DNA of 8,565 nt from Woeseia sp. GTDB taxonomy: Bacteria; Pseudomonadota; Gammaproteobacteria; Steroidobacterales; Woeseiaceae. The DNA is taken from contig JABIUH010000258.1 of assembly GCA_018701055.1 (NCBI GenBank), positions 1-8,565 of the forward strand, given 5' to 3'. Of the stretch, positions 1-6,464 are shown piece by piece. The stretch's first letter is position 1. Each line of letters starts with the position of its first letter. A program made the position numbers and the translations under genes. Below the pieces are notes generated by a model. It saw only the letters and a program-made list of their open reading frames with translations, did no database searches and was not told where the DNA came from.

Positions 1-29
1 ACCACCAATATCGCGGTCACCGTTTTCAT
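1..29 (-). CDS. Start of an unidentified exported or membrane protein (partial)
   Basis: On the minus strand an ATG at 29-27 overlaps the TGA stop of the ferric-reductase-like gene (ATGA at 29-26) and opens a frame that stays open to the window edge, reading MKTVTAILVV. A lysine followed by a hydrophobic run is typical of the start of a signal peptide or first membrane helix. A weak GGAA lies about 8 bases upstream of the ATG. The overlap suggests translational coupling and hence membership of the same operon as the dehydrogenase and membrane cytochrome. Only about ten codons are visible, so the product cannot be named. A chance ATG is possible but less likely given the frame, the overlap and the signal-like residues. 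Confidence 0.5.
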
Positions 30-655
30 ACTGGAAAATTCCGTACGACAACAAATAGCGTACAAAAAATTGCGCCGACCAAAAGAAAAATTGAATTCGG
101 CACAATCTCGAGTCGTTTCAGTGTTATCCAATAGGGGCGACCGAACGCCGCTGCTCCCGCCACGGCGACGAACAGCAAACCTTGATACCAACGCCCCAGA
201 TAGAAATCACTCACTACGATGTGATAAGTAGCCGACGCAATTGCGGCAACGGCAAGCACTTGATGCCAATAGCGAAACATAGCGTAGTTCTTGTGCACGC
301 GAACTCGGTCCGGTACGACCGCTATCGTCATTAAGACGCAAAGCAATAGGAAGCTGACAATGCCCAGCCACATGTAGTCAGGAGCACCGACCTTTACAAA
401 TTCGACGGCCGCCGCGTCGCCTAATAAAAACCAAAAAACATGTGCGGCGGCAACGAAAAGCACACCGTATCCAAGCAATAGATGCGCTCGCACATCAACT
501 CGTTTCGCGCTTGTGATCGTCAGATAAATAAGCCCGGCAAATGCTGCAAACCCGATCGCGTTGCCACCATCCCAAAACCATCCCGCGCCCATGGTCGGCG
601 TGGCCAGAAACGTAATGAGAAATACGACAGCAAATGACGCAATAAGAATTTTCAT
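26..655 (-). CDS. Ferric-reductase-like transmembrane b-type cytochrome
   Basis: This 209-residue integral membrane protein has about six or seven hydrophobic segments (roughly residues 3-22, 30-49, 58-79, 93-114, 129-149, 155-172 and 186-204). Two of them carry histidine pairs with the same spacing: H58/H72 and H131/H145, each 14 apart. In the ferric reductase/NADPH oxidase/MsrQ (YedZ) superfamily such pairs on two helices bind one or two b hemes. The length is close to that of MsrQ, and no FAD or NAD(P)H domain is present, so it would need separate redox partners. No msrP-like gene is next to it; the neighbour is a PQQ dehydrogenase with cytochrome c. It begins 55 bases after that gene, with no obvious Shine-Dalgarno sequence before the ATG, and its stop overlaps the next start. 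The inferred role is electron transfer between the periplasm or quinone pool and the dehydrogenase. The family call is fairly firm and the partner is a guess. Confidence 0.75.
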   Translation of the reverse strand: MKILIASFAVVFLITFLATPTMGAGWFWDGGNAIGFAAFAGLIYLTITSAKRVDVRAHLLLGYGVLFVAAAHVFWFLLGDAAAVEFVKVGAPDYMWLGIVSFLLLCVLMTIAVVPDRVRVHKNYAMFRYWHQVLAVAAIASATYHIVVSDFYLGRWYQGLLFVAVAGAAAFGRPYWITLKRLEIVPNSIFLLVGAIFCTLFVVVRNFPV

Positions 656-710
656 GCGAACGAAACTATACGAAGCCGCGGATCAGCAACCACTACCCAA
701 TCGAGAAGCT

Positions 711-2846
711 TTACTGATTTGCCTGCCGGACGACATACGCACGAATGGCCTCAGTCTCATCTGCGTTAATGACCTCCGCAAACGACACCATTCCATTGTC
801 TTCGAGCACGCCCTCCAGCACCACTTGCGCAAAAGCCGATGGTTCGCCCGACATTGGCGAATGCCGCAAATCCGGCAGAACGCCACCCGATGCAGCGCCA
901 GCGCCATGGCATATCAGACAATTTCTTGCATACAGTGCTGCGCCTGCCTGTATCTGCGACTCACTACCAAAATCGGCCGGTGGTAGCGGCAACGCTGCAG
1001 CGACCGGTATTGGCGGCAGTTCGGCAGTGCCGCCAATCTTATACGCGAGAATGCGACTGATATTCCGCTTATCTCCCTCTGGATTCAAAAGCGCCCCACT
1101 CGCATTTGCGAAAACGGCGCCCCAACCCACGACCACTGCAACGTATTGTTCCCCATCGACGGCGTACGTCACCGGAGGCGCGAGCACACCCGTTTGCGTA
1201 TTCGTCGACCAGAGCTTTTGACCAGAATCAGCGGTATAGGCAGCCAGCTTACCGTCGGCGTTGCCCTGGAAAACTAAATTTCCGGCTGTCGACAATACAC
1301 CGCCATTTTCGGAGACAGAATGGGAAACGCGCCAAACCTCTTCCTGCGCAATAGGATCCCAAGCGAGTAGATGACCCTGATCGTCGGCGCCAAATTCCGG
1401 GGCTAGCTCGGCAACTTCGTCGAACGGATCCCAGTTATTTACGCCGTGATTAAATCCGATGGAACGCCTTTCGTACTCAGTATTGAGTCGATAGATAAAG
1501 GGTTGCTGTTTGGCAGGAATATAGACCAGGCCTGTCAGCGGGCTATACGACATTGGCTGCCAGTTGTGCGCGCCACCTGCGCCCGGAGAGATTTTCTTGG
1601 TTGCCAGTGTTTCATCGTAACGCGCACCGTCCACCTCAACCGGCCGACCGGATTCCAAATCAATGTGGGTCGCCCAGTTGACCGGCATGATGTTCTCGGC
1701 TGATATCAATTCACCGCTCACCCGATCAATCACATAGTAAAAACCATTCTTCGGCGCCTGCATGATGACCTGACGTTGCTCGCCATCGATTTCCAGATCC
1801 GCCAACACCATGTGCTGCACCGCTGTGTAGTCCCAGGTATCGCCCGGCACAGTCTGGTAGTGCCAGACATATTCGCCACTGGCCGCGTTGAGGGCCACGA
1901 TCGAGGCAAGAAACAGATTGTCGCCGCCGCCGGGACTGCGAATTGCGCGCGACCATGGCGACCCGTTGCCTGTCCCTATATATAGGAGATTAAGCTCAGG
2001 GTCGTAAGCGAACGAGTCCCACGCAGTTCCGCCACCCCCATCAACCCACCATTCGCCCGTCCACGTAGCCGCGGCCATTTCCTGGGTCGCGTCCTCGAAG
2101 CCGTCGGCCGGATTTCCCGGCACCGTGTAAAAGCGCCAAGCCTGTTCGCCTGTGTCCAGGTCGTATGCGGTCACATAACCCCGCACACCGTACTCTGCAC
2201 CGCCATTGCCGATAACGATGTTGCCATCTGCGATGCGAGGTGCACCCGTAATGGTATAGCTCTGCGCCTGATCCGTTGTCAGAACTTCCCAAACGAGGTC
2301 GCCGGTCGCTGCATCCAGCGCGATTAGTCGCCCATCCAAGGTCGCGAAATACACGCGGCCCTTCCACACTGCAGCGCCGCGATTTTGTACACCGCAACAA
2401 GCGCGTACGTTCCAAATCCCCGGTACTTCCGGGTCGTATTGCCATTTCAGAACACCCGTTTGCGCATCAACCGCCTGCAATTTGCTCCAGGCGCTCGTGG
2501 AATACATTACGCCGTCGACGATAATTGGCGTAGCTTCCTGGCCACGATCAGTGTCGAGATCCACGTACCAAGCCAACCCAAGGTCATTCACCGTTGCGTC
2601 ATTGACTTGTTGTAGCGGACTAAAGCGTTGCTCCGAATTTGTGCGACCGTGAACGAGCCAATTTTCGGGCTCCGCATCGGCGTTCGCGATTCGCTCCGCA
2701 TCCACCCACGCAATAACAGTACGCTCAGGAGCAGTTACCGATGCAGATACATCGATTTCAATCGACTCTTCTTTTTGACATCCGCCGACAGAAATCGCCG
2801 ACACAACGAGCAAGACAAGAGACTGGCAGCGTTGCGACATATTCAT
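711..2846 (-). CDS. PQQ-dependent alcohol dehydrogenase with C-terminal cytochrome c, lipoprotein
   Basis: This 711-residue quinohemoprotein should oxidise an alcohol or aldehyde in the periplasm, passing electrons from PQQ to its own heme c. The N-terminus is a lipoprotein signal with lipobox V20-G-G-C23; the residue after Cys is Gln, not Asp, which suggests outer-membrane sorting. An eight-bladed propeller follows (about 55-605), with W-motifs of the TGxxxW type ending at W135, W186, W237, W328 and W546. Visible active-site features are the vicinal C150-C151 pair, E218 and N294 (metal ligands by family), D339 in the WDY motif (catalytic Asp) and K366. The residue two after D339 is Thr, not the Asp typical of lanthanide enzymes, so calcium is likely. 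A proline-rich linker (610-625) leads to a cytochrome c domain with C643-L-I-C646-H647 and probable axial M686. This is the type II quinohemoprotein ADH layout. GGGG at 2853-2856 precedes the ATG. The substrate is unknown, and no PQQ biosynthesis genes are in view. Confidence 0.93.
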   Translation of the reverse strand: MNMSQRCQSLVLLVVSAISVGGCQKEESIEIDVSASVTAPERTVIAWVDAERIANADAEPENWLVHGRTNSEQRFSPLQQVNDATVNDLGLAWYVDLDTDRGQEATPIIVDGVMYSTSAWSKLQAVDAQTGVLKWQYDPEVPGIWNVRACCGVQNRGAAVWKGRVYFATLDGRLIALDAATGDLVWEVLTTDQAQSYTITGAPRIADGNIVIGNGGAEYGVRGYVTAYDLDTGEQAWRFYTVPGNPADGFEDATQEMAAATWTGEWWVDGGGGTAWDSFAYDPELNLLYIGTGNGSPWSRAIRSPGGGDNLFLASIVALNAASGEYVWHYQTVPGDTWDYTAVQHMVLADLEIDGEQRQVIMQAPKNGFYYVIDRVSGELISAENIMPVNWATHIDLESGRPVEVDGARYDETLATKKISPGAGGAHNWQPMSYSPLTGLVYIPAKQQPFIYRLNTEYERRSIGFNHGVNNWDPFDEVAELAPEFGADDQGHLLAWDPIAQEEVWRVSHSVSENGGVLSTAGNLVFQGNADGKLAAYTADSGQKLWSTNTQTGVLAPPVTYAVDGEQYVAVVVGWGAVFANASGALLNPEGDKRNISRILAYKIGGTAELPPIPVAAALPLPPADFGSESQIQAGAALYARNCLICHGAGAASGGVLPDLRHSPMSGEPSAFAQVVLEGVLEDNGMVSFAEVINADETEAIRAYVVRQANQ

Positions 2847-2880
2847 GTTGTTCCCCAGACTATTTTTATTTGAGCATACG

Positions 2881-3384
2881 TTATTGCTGACAACTTCCTG
2901 CGGACGGCAGATAGACCGAAAGCGGATCTTCGGTTTTATCCAGTTCGACGAAATCTGTATCCCAGTGCCTGAGCGTTAACTCCCAACGGCGTTTTTCACC
3001 GGCAACATATTCGTCCATCCGGTCACCGAACAATACTTGAATAAGTTCGGCTCGCCCTAGCGGTGCTGATGCACCCTCTTGCGGGGCGGGAAAAAGAAAC
3101 GTAGCAGCGAATGTCCACTGCGGCTCTTGTGCATGTCCGTCAGGCACCATTAACTTGTGTTCGAGTGTCGTGCCATGCTCAAGCGCGTACTCCATCAACG
3201 GGTAGTGCCATTTCTTGTAGAGGTCGAGCCATTCGTCCTCATAGCCGCCTTTTACAAGATAAAAAGAAATGCCGAATGACTCCGTACACTTGCCGCGGCC
3301 ATTGTTGCCCTGTGCATTTGCGGTTGACGCCAGCAACAGTGCAATACCGATAACAGCAAAACTTCTTAATGCGTTTCTAATCAC
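2881..3384 (-). CDS. Small exported protein of unknown function
   Basis: This 167-residue protein has a clear signal peptide (basic start, hydrophobic residues 8-20, probable cleavage after A22-N-A24). The mature part is about 143 residues with two cysteines, C33 near the start and C165 near the end, which could form a disulfide. The predicted pattern is strand (37-44), long helix (47-70), strand (89-98), helix (110-135) and a final strand. That is compatible with a ferredoxin-like dimeric alpha/beta barrel fold, but I do not recognise the family and no catalytic motif stands out. Aromatic and charged residues are frequent (for example KKWHYP at 57-62). It lies between the amidohydrolase and the PQQ dehydrogenase with gaps of 35 and 34 bases, so co-transcription is likely. 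Possible roles are substrate binding, a chaperone or accessory subunit for the dehydrogenase, or a small enzyme. The start is a GTG supported by GAGG 8 bases upstream. Confidence 0.8.
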   Translation of the reverse strand: MIRNALRSFAVIGIALLLASTANAQGNNGRGKCTESFGISFYLVKGGYEDEWLDLYKKWHYPLMEYALEHGTTLEHKLMVPDGHAQEPQWTFAATFLFPAPQEGASAPLGRAELIQVLFGDRMDEYVAGEKRRWELTLRHWDTDFVELDKTEDPLSVYLPSAGSCQQ

Positions 3385-3392
3385 AATTAAAT

Positions 3393-3396
3393 CCTC
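3393..3396 (-). promoter_or_regulatory. Ribosome binding site deciding a GTG start
   Basis: GAGG on the minus strand sits 8 bases before the GTG at 3384-3382. It supports this non-ATG start, which gives a complete signal peptide to the small exported protein. Confidence 0.65.
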
Positions 3397-3419
3397 AGTT
3401 GTTTCGTTTGCGACGTGAT

Positions 3420-4934
3420 TTAAAATACCGCGCCACGCCCAAGTATCGCGCGCCCCGGACGCGCGCCCTCCACTAACTCGCTATCCCATACGACAAACTG
3501 ACCGTTGACCAATACATAGTGAACACCGTCTGAATAGGAAAGCTCCGATTCAAAGTCTGCTGTATCAATAATTTTCTTTTCATTGAAAATCGTAATATCA
3601 GCATCACTGCCAATCTGAATTCGCCCTTTGCGCTTCATTTGCGGTGAGATGCTTTCCAGTCGCAGAGCTGGCAACAGTGTCATTTTAGCGAGGCCACCCA
3701 TTAACGAAATAACCTCCTGATCGCGAACATACCGGCCAAGGAATCGCGAAAACGTACCTGCGCCACGCGGGTGTGCGCCTGGCGCATAGGGCATTCCATC
3801 AGACGCCACCATTACGCGCGGATCAGAGAGAATGGCTTTAATCCATTCGGGCTTCATTAAATGAATGATGACAATACCGCCTTGCTTGCGATATTCGTTA
3901 AAAGTCTCCTCGGTCAGGCGCTCACCGGTATCCTGCCATTGGACGTCGCCGTACGAGATACGCATTGTCTCCTGCCAACCCTCATCGAAGAGTGCCGATT
4001 CAATGCTTGTTGATGCTGCTGTGTATGGATAGGCCTCGGTTGTTATGTCTGCGCCGCGATCTTGCGCGCCCAAAATAATATCCAGATTGGTTTGGTAGCT
4101 CCATAGGCTTGAGCTATTGATGTGGACGATGTGCAACGATGCACCCGTCGCAACCGCATTTGAAACGACTTCCTGTACCCCAGTGGTGCCCATACCCTTA
4201 ACGTGCGTGAATATCGTTGTGCTGTGATCGGCCGCAAATTCAAACAGTCGAAAGATTTCGTCGTGAGAAACGCCAGGATAGTAGGCGTGCGGCATACCCA
4301 CACCGAGCGCACCGTCGTTTAAGCCTTGCTCCAGACGACGCCAAAGCGTCGGATAATGTTCCGGGTCGAGCTCTTCATACTGACCCTTGGCAAGCGTTGC
4401 ATAGAAGGCATCGATCAAGTCATCTGTTGCACCGCCTTCTTCCACCATTCTTGCAACAATTTCGTTGAGGTTACCCTCGTGTTCTGGCATTGACCAAGTG
4501 CGCAATGCGCCATGCGCAATGCTCGCACCAAAGTTGATCACCGCATCGTTCGAACGCATCGCAATGAACTGTGCTAAATCCGGAACACCCGACTCGAGCT
4601 CCAGCGCGGTTGTCACGCCATCCATCGCCTGAAATTCGTTTGCGCGCGCACTCTGCCCGTGGGCATGCAAATCGATAAATCCAGGAGAAACAACCAGACC
4701 GGTTGCATCCACGACAACATCGCCCGTAATGGGTCCCTCGGTTATCGCCACAATTGCCTCGCCGCGAATACCGACATTGCGAATCGCATCAAGTCCGGTT
4801 TCAGGGTCCATCACTCGGCCATTCACTATGACAATGTCGTAGGACTCTTGGGCAATCACAAAAGGAGCCGCGGCGGTGACGAGGCATACAATCGGAAACA
4901 GAAGGTAACGACGGAGCATGGAAATTGGTTTCAT
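3420..4934 (-). CDS. Exported amidohydrolase, N-acyl-D-amino-acid deacylase/D-glutamate deacylase-like
   Basis: This 504-residue metal-dependent hydrolase carries a signal peptide (hydrophobic core 10-27, probable cleavage after V26-I-A28). After a small beta domain the TIM barrel begins with the metal motif H90-A-H92 (context GFIDLHAHG). Further ligand candidates are H244 (context FTHVKG) and H271 (context HIVHIN), and D379 in the SDGMP motif is the catalytic aspartate by family. The YPY motif (302-304) and the block HPRGAGTFSRFLGRY (388-402) match the D-aminoacylase family. The Cys that follows GVTT in characterised D-aminoacylases is absent; here the stretch is E112-L-E114-S-G. The C-terminus completes the composite beta domain (GSDADITIF at 442-450). 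The family cleaves N-acyl groups from D-amino acids or related amides, but many members have unproven substrates. It is first in the minus-strand cluster, with GGAG 5 bases before the ATG. The superfamily call is firm and the substrate is not. Confidence 0.88.
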   Translation of the reverse strand: MKPISMLRRYLLFPIVCLVTAAAPFVIAQESYDIVIVNGRVMDPETGLDAIRNVGIRGEAIVAITEGPITGDVVVDATGLVVSPGFIDLHAHGQSARANEFQAMDGVTTALELESGVPDLAQFIAMRSNDAVINFGASIAHGALRTWSMPEHEGNLNEIVARMVEEGGATDDLIDAFYATLAKGQYEELDPEHYPTLWRRLEQGLNDGALGVGMPHAYYPGVSHDEIFRLFEFAADHSTTIFTHVKGMGTTGVQEVVSNAVATGASLHIVHINSSSLWSYQTNLDIILGAQDRGADITTEAYPYTAASTSIESALFDEGWQETMRISYGDVQWQDTGERLTEETFNEYRKQGGIVIIHLMKPEWIKAILSDPRVMVASDGMPYAPGAHPRGAGTFSRFLGRYVRDQEVISLMGGLAKMTLLPALRLESISPQMKRKGRIQIGSDADITIFNEKKIIDTADFESELSYSDGVHYVLVNGQFVVWDSELVEGARPGRAILGRGAVF

Positions 4935-4941
4935 ACGGACT

Positions 4942-4959
4942 CCATATTTTTTTTTATGG
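4942..4959. repeat. Short inverted repeat in the amidohydrolase leader
   Basis: CCATA (4942-4946) and TATGG (4955-4959) are exact reverse complements separated by eight T. In the minus-strand transcript this gives a 5-base-pair stem with a poly-A loop, whose 3' arm contains the GG of the GGAG ribosome binding site (4943-4940). It is AU-rich and weak, so any effect on translation is speculative. Confidence 0.4.
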
Positions 4960-4987
4960 GAGCAAATCTGGATAAGCGCTATACACT

Positions 4988-4993
4988 ATTATA
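4988..4993 (-). promoter_or_regulatory. Probable -10 box of the minus-strand operon
   Basis: The minus strand reads a perfect TATAAT at 4993-4988, about 54 bases before the amidohydrolase ATG, giving a leader of roughly 47 bases. The expected -35 position (about 5011-5016, CGATCA) is a poor match, so an activator or a weak promoter is implied. A CTATA/TATAG dyad (4979-4983 and 4990-4994) overlaps the box. Confidence 0.4.
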
Positions 4994-5040
4994 GAGCCTT
5001 TCCATCAACATGATCGAATCACTCGAAATGTGCTTTCATC

Positions 5041-5052
5041 AGGTCATGACCT
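5041..5052. promoter_or_regulatory. Perfect 12-base palindrome, candidate operator
   Basis: AGGTCATGACCT is a complete palindrome lying between the divergent genes, 22 bases before the serine hydrolase ATG and about 48 bases upstream of the minus-strand -10 box. Its position fits a binding site for a dimeric regulator acting on the rightward gene or on both. No regulator gene is in the window, so its identity is unknown. Confidence 0.4.
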
Positions 5053-5063
5053 AATCTCGCTTT

Positions 5064-5067
5064 GGAG
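5064..5067 (+). promoter_or_regulatory. Ribosome binding site deciding the serine hydrolase start
   Basis: GGAG lies 7 bases before the ATG at 5075. It favours that start over the in-frame GTG at 5028, which has no comparable site and would put 15 or so polar residues ahead of the signal peptide. Confidence 0.7.
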
Positions 5068-5074
5068 TCCTAAT

Positions 5075-6454
5075 ATGTCTGGAATGCACTGCAAATTGCT
5101 GATCATTGGCACACTGTTGTGCTTGCAAACTAACGCTTCGGCAGCAACGACCGACAGTCTGGACGACGTCCGGCGCTTTCTCACTGAAACTTACCCTTCG
5201 GACCGGCCTGGCGCCGCAGTAGTGGTCATGGAAAAAGGAGAGATTGTTCATCAGTTAGGCTACGGACTCGCGAATGTCGAACTCGGCGTACCAATTACGA
5301 ACGACACTATTTTTCGAGTCGGTTCGGTCACCAAACAATTTACCGCTGCCGCGATCATGTTAATGGAGCAACGCGGTCAACTCTCAGCTTCAGATCCGAT
5401 CGAGAAATACTTACCTGATTACCCGACCCATGGACATTTGATCACCATAGAAAATCTTCTGACGCATACGTCAGGGATATTGAGCTACACGAGTATTCCC
5501 GGGTACATGGTCAACGGCGTACGCGCAGATCTAACGACAGAAGAACTCATTGACGTGTTCAAACATGAACCGATGGAGTTTGCGCCTGGTGAGCGGTGGA
5601 ACTACAACAATTCGGGCTATGTTCTACTCGGTGCCATTATTGAGGCCGTTTCCGAACAAAGTTACGAGGACTATATCGCCGAGAACATTGCCGTGCCGTT
5701 GGGGTTAGAAAGCACCGTTTATGGTGGGCCAAAACTGATTCCTAACCGTGCCTCAGGCTACGATACCGATAGTCTCGGCAACATCGTCAATGCGGATTTT
5801 ATCAGTATGACCCAACCGCATGCCGCCGGGTCGCTCCTATCGACCACCGGCGATCTCGTCGAATGGCATGGAGCATTAACAGGCGGCGAATTTATTCACG
5901 ATGACTCTTACCGGAGGATGACGTCGCCAGTGACATTGAACAATAGCGACACCTTGCCCTACGGCTACGGACTCGGGATCACTACAATGCGCGGCCATCG
6001 ATCTATCCAACATGGTGGCGGGATTCACGGCTTTTCCTGTTTTTCGATCTGGCTCCCGGATGAAGACGTCTATATCGCCGTATTGACCAACGGTGCGCAA
6101 TTGGGCCCTGGGCCGAATACCGTTGCCAATCTTGTCGCTGCAATGATTATTGATGACCCGTACCCGGAAAGAGTTACGGTTAAGTTACGCCAACGCGATC
6201 TGCTTGGGCTCGAAGGAAATTATCATTCGGACGACTTCCCACCCGTTACGCTTAGCATCGAAGACGGTGGGTTGCGAATGGACATCGGTACGTTCACAAA
6301 CGACTCTTTATCTGCTGAATCCCGCGATCGACTATTTGTGGAGGATTCCCTGAATTTCATAGACGTCAAATGGCAGGGGTCGACTGCCAGCGAACTGCAT
6401 CTGCATATGAACGAGGGCGAACCGCCGATAGTGATGCTATCTAACCCAGAATAA
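5075..6454 (+). CDS. Exported serine hydrolase, class C beta-lactamase family
   Basis: This 459-residue protein has a signal peptide (hydrophobic core 7-17, probable cleavage after A21-S-A23). The catalytic domain (about 28-358) shows the three motifs of the class C beta-lactamase/penicillin-binding fold: S84-V-T-K87 (nucleophile and general base), Y177-N-N179, and H313-G-G315 in place of the KTG box. The H-G-G form is common in esterases, D-aminopeptidases and other non-lactamase members, so antibiotic resistance should not be assumed. The C-terminal extension (about 375-459, beginning LEGNYHSDD) looks like the beta-rich lipocalin-like domain often attached to this family. The protein should act in the periplasm on an ester, amide or peptide. 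It diverges from the amidohydrolase operon and shares the control region, hinting at related substrates, and it ends 10 bases from the convergent ubiquinone gene. The chosen ATG has a good ribosome binding site. An in-frame GTG at 5030 would add 15 residues. Confidence 0.9.
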   Translation: MSGMHCKLLIIGTLLCLQTNASAATTDSLDDVRRFLTETYPSDRPGAAVVVMEKGEIVHQLGYGLANVELGVPITNDTIFRVGSVTKQFTAAAIMLMEQRGQLSASDPIEKYLPDYPTHGHLITIENLLTHTSGILSYTSIPGYMVNGVRADLTTEELIDVFKHEPMEFAPGERWNYNNSGYVLLGAIIEAVSEQSYEDYIAENIAVPLGLESTVYGGPKLIPNRASGYDTDSLGNIVNADFISMTQPHAAGSLLSTTGDLVEWHGALTGGEFIHDDSYRRMTSPVTLNNSDTLPYGYGLGITTMRGHRSIQHGGGIHGFSCFSIWLPDEDVYIAVLTNGAQLGPGPNTVANLVAAMIIDDPYPERVTVKLRQRDLLGLEGNYHSDDFPPVTLSIEDGGLRMDIGTFTNDSLSAESRDRLFVEDSLNFIDVKWQGSTASELHLHMNEGEPPIVMLSNPE

Positions 6455-6464
6455 AACGTTACTA

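Noticed and set aside
26..655. MsrQ (YedZ) heme subunit of the MsrPQ system
   Set aside because: Size and histidine pairs fit, but no msrP-like gene is adjacent in the window, so the specific name is not supported.
561..986. Plus-strand open frame of 141 codons
   Set aside because: It spans the ends of two minus-strand genes that have strong motifs, and its composition (many Arg, Cys, His) is typical of an antisense shadow.
1975..1986. Perfect palindrome CCTATATATAGG
   Set aside because: It lies inside the dehydrogenase gene and encodes the conserved Leu-Tyr-Ile-Gly next to the active-site Asn; it is most likely a chance result of codon use.
5075..6454. Antibiotic-resistance beta-lactamase
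   Set aside because: The fold matches class C, but the third motif is HGG rather than KTG and there is a lipocalin-like extension, features of esterase or peptidase relatives.
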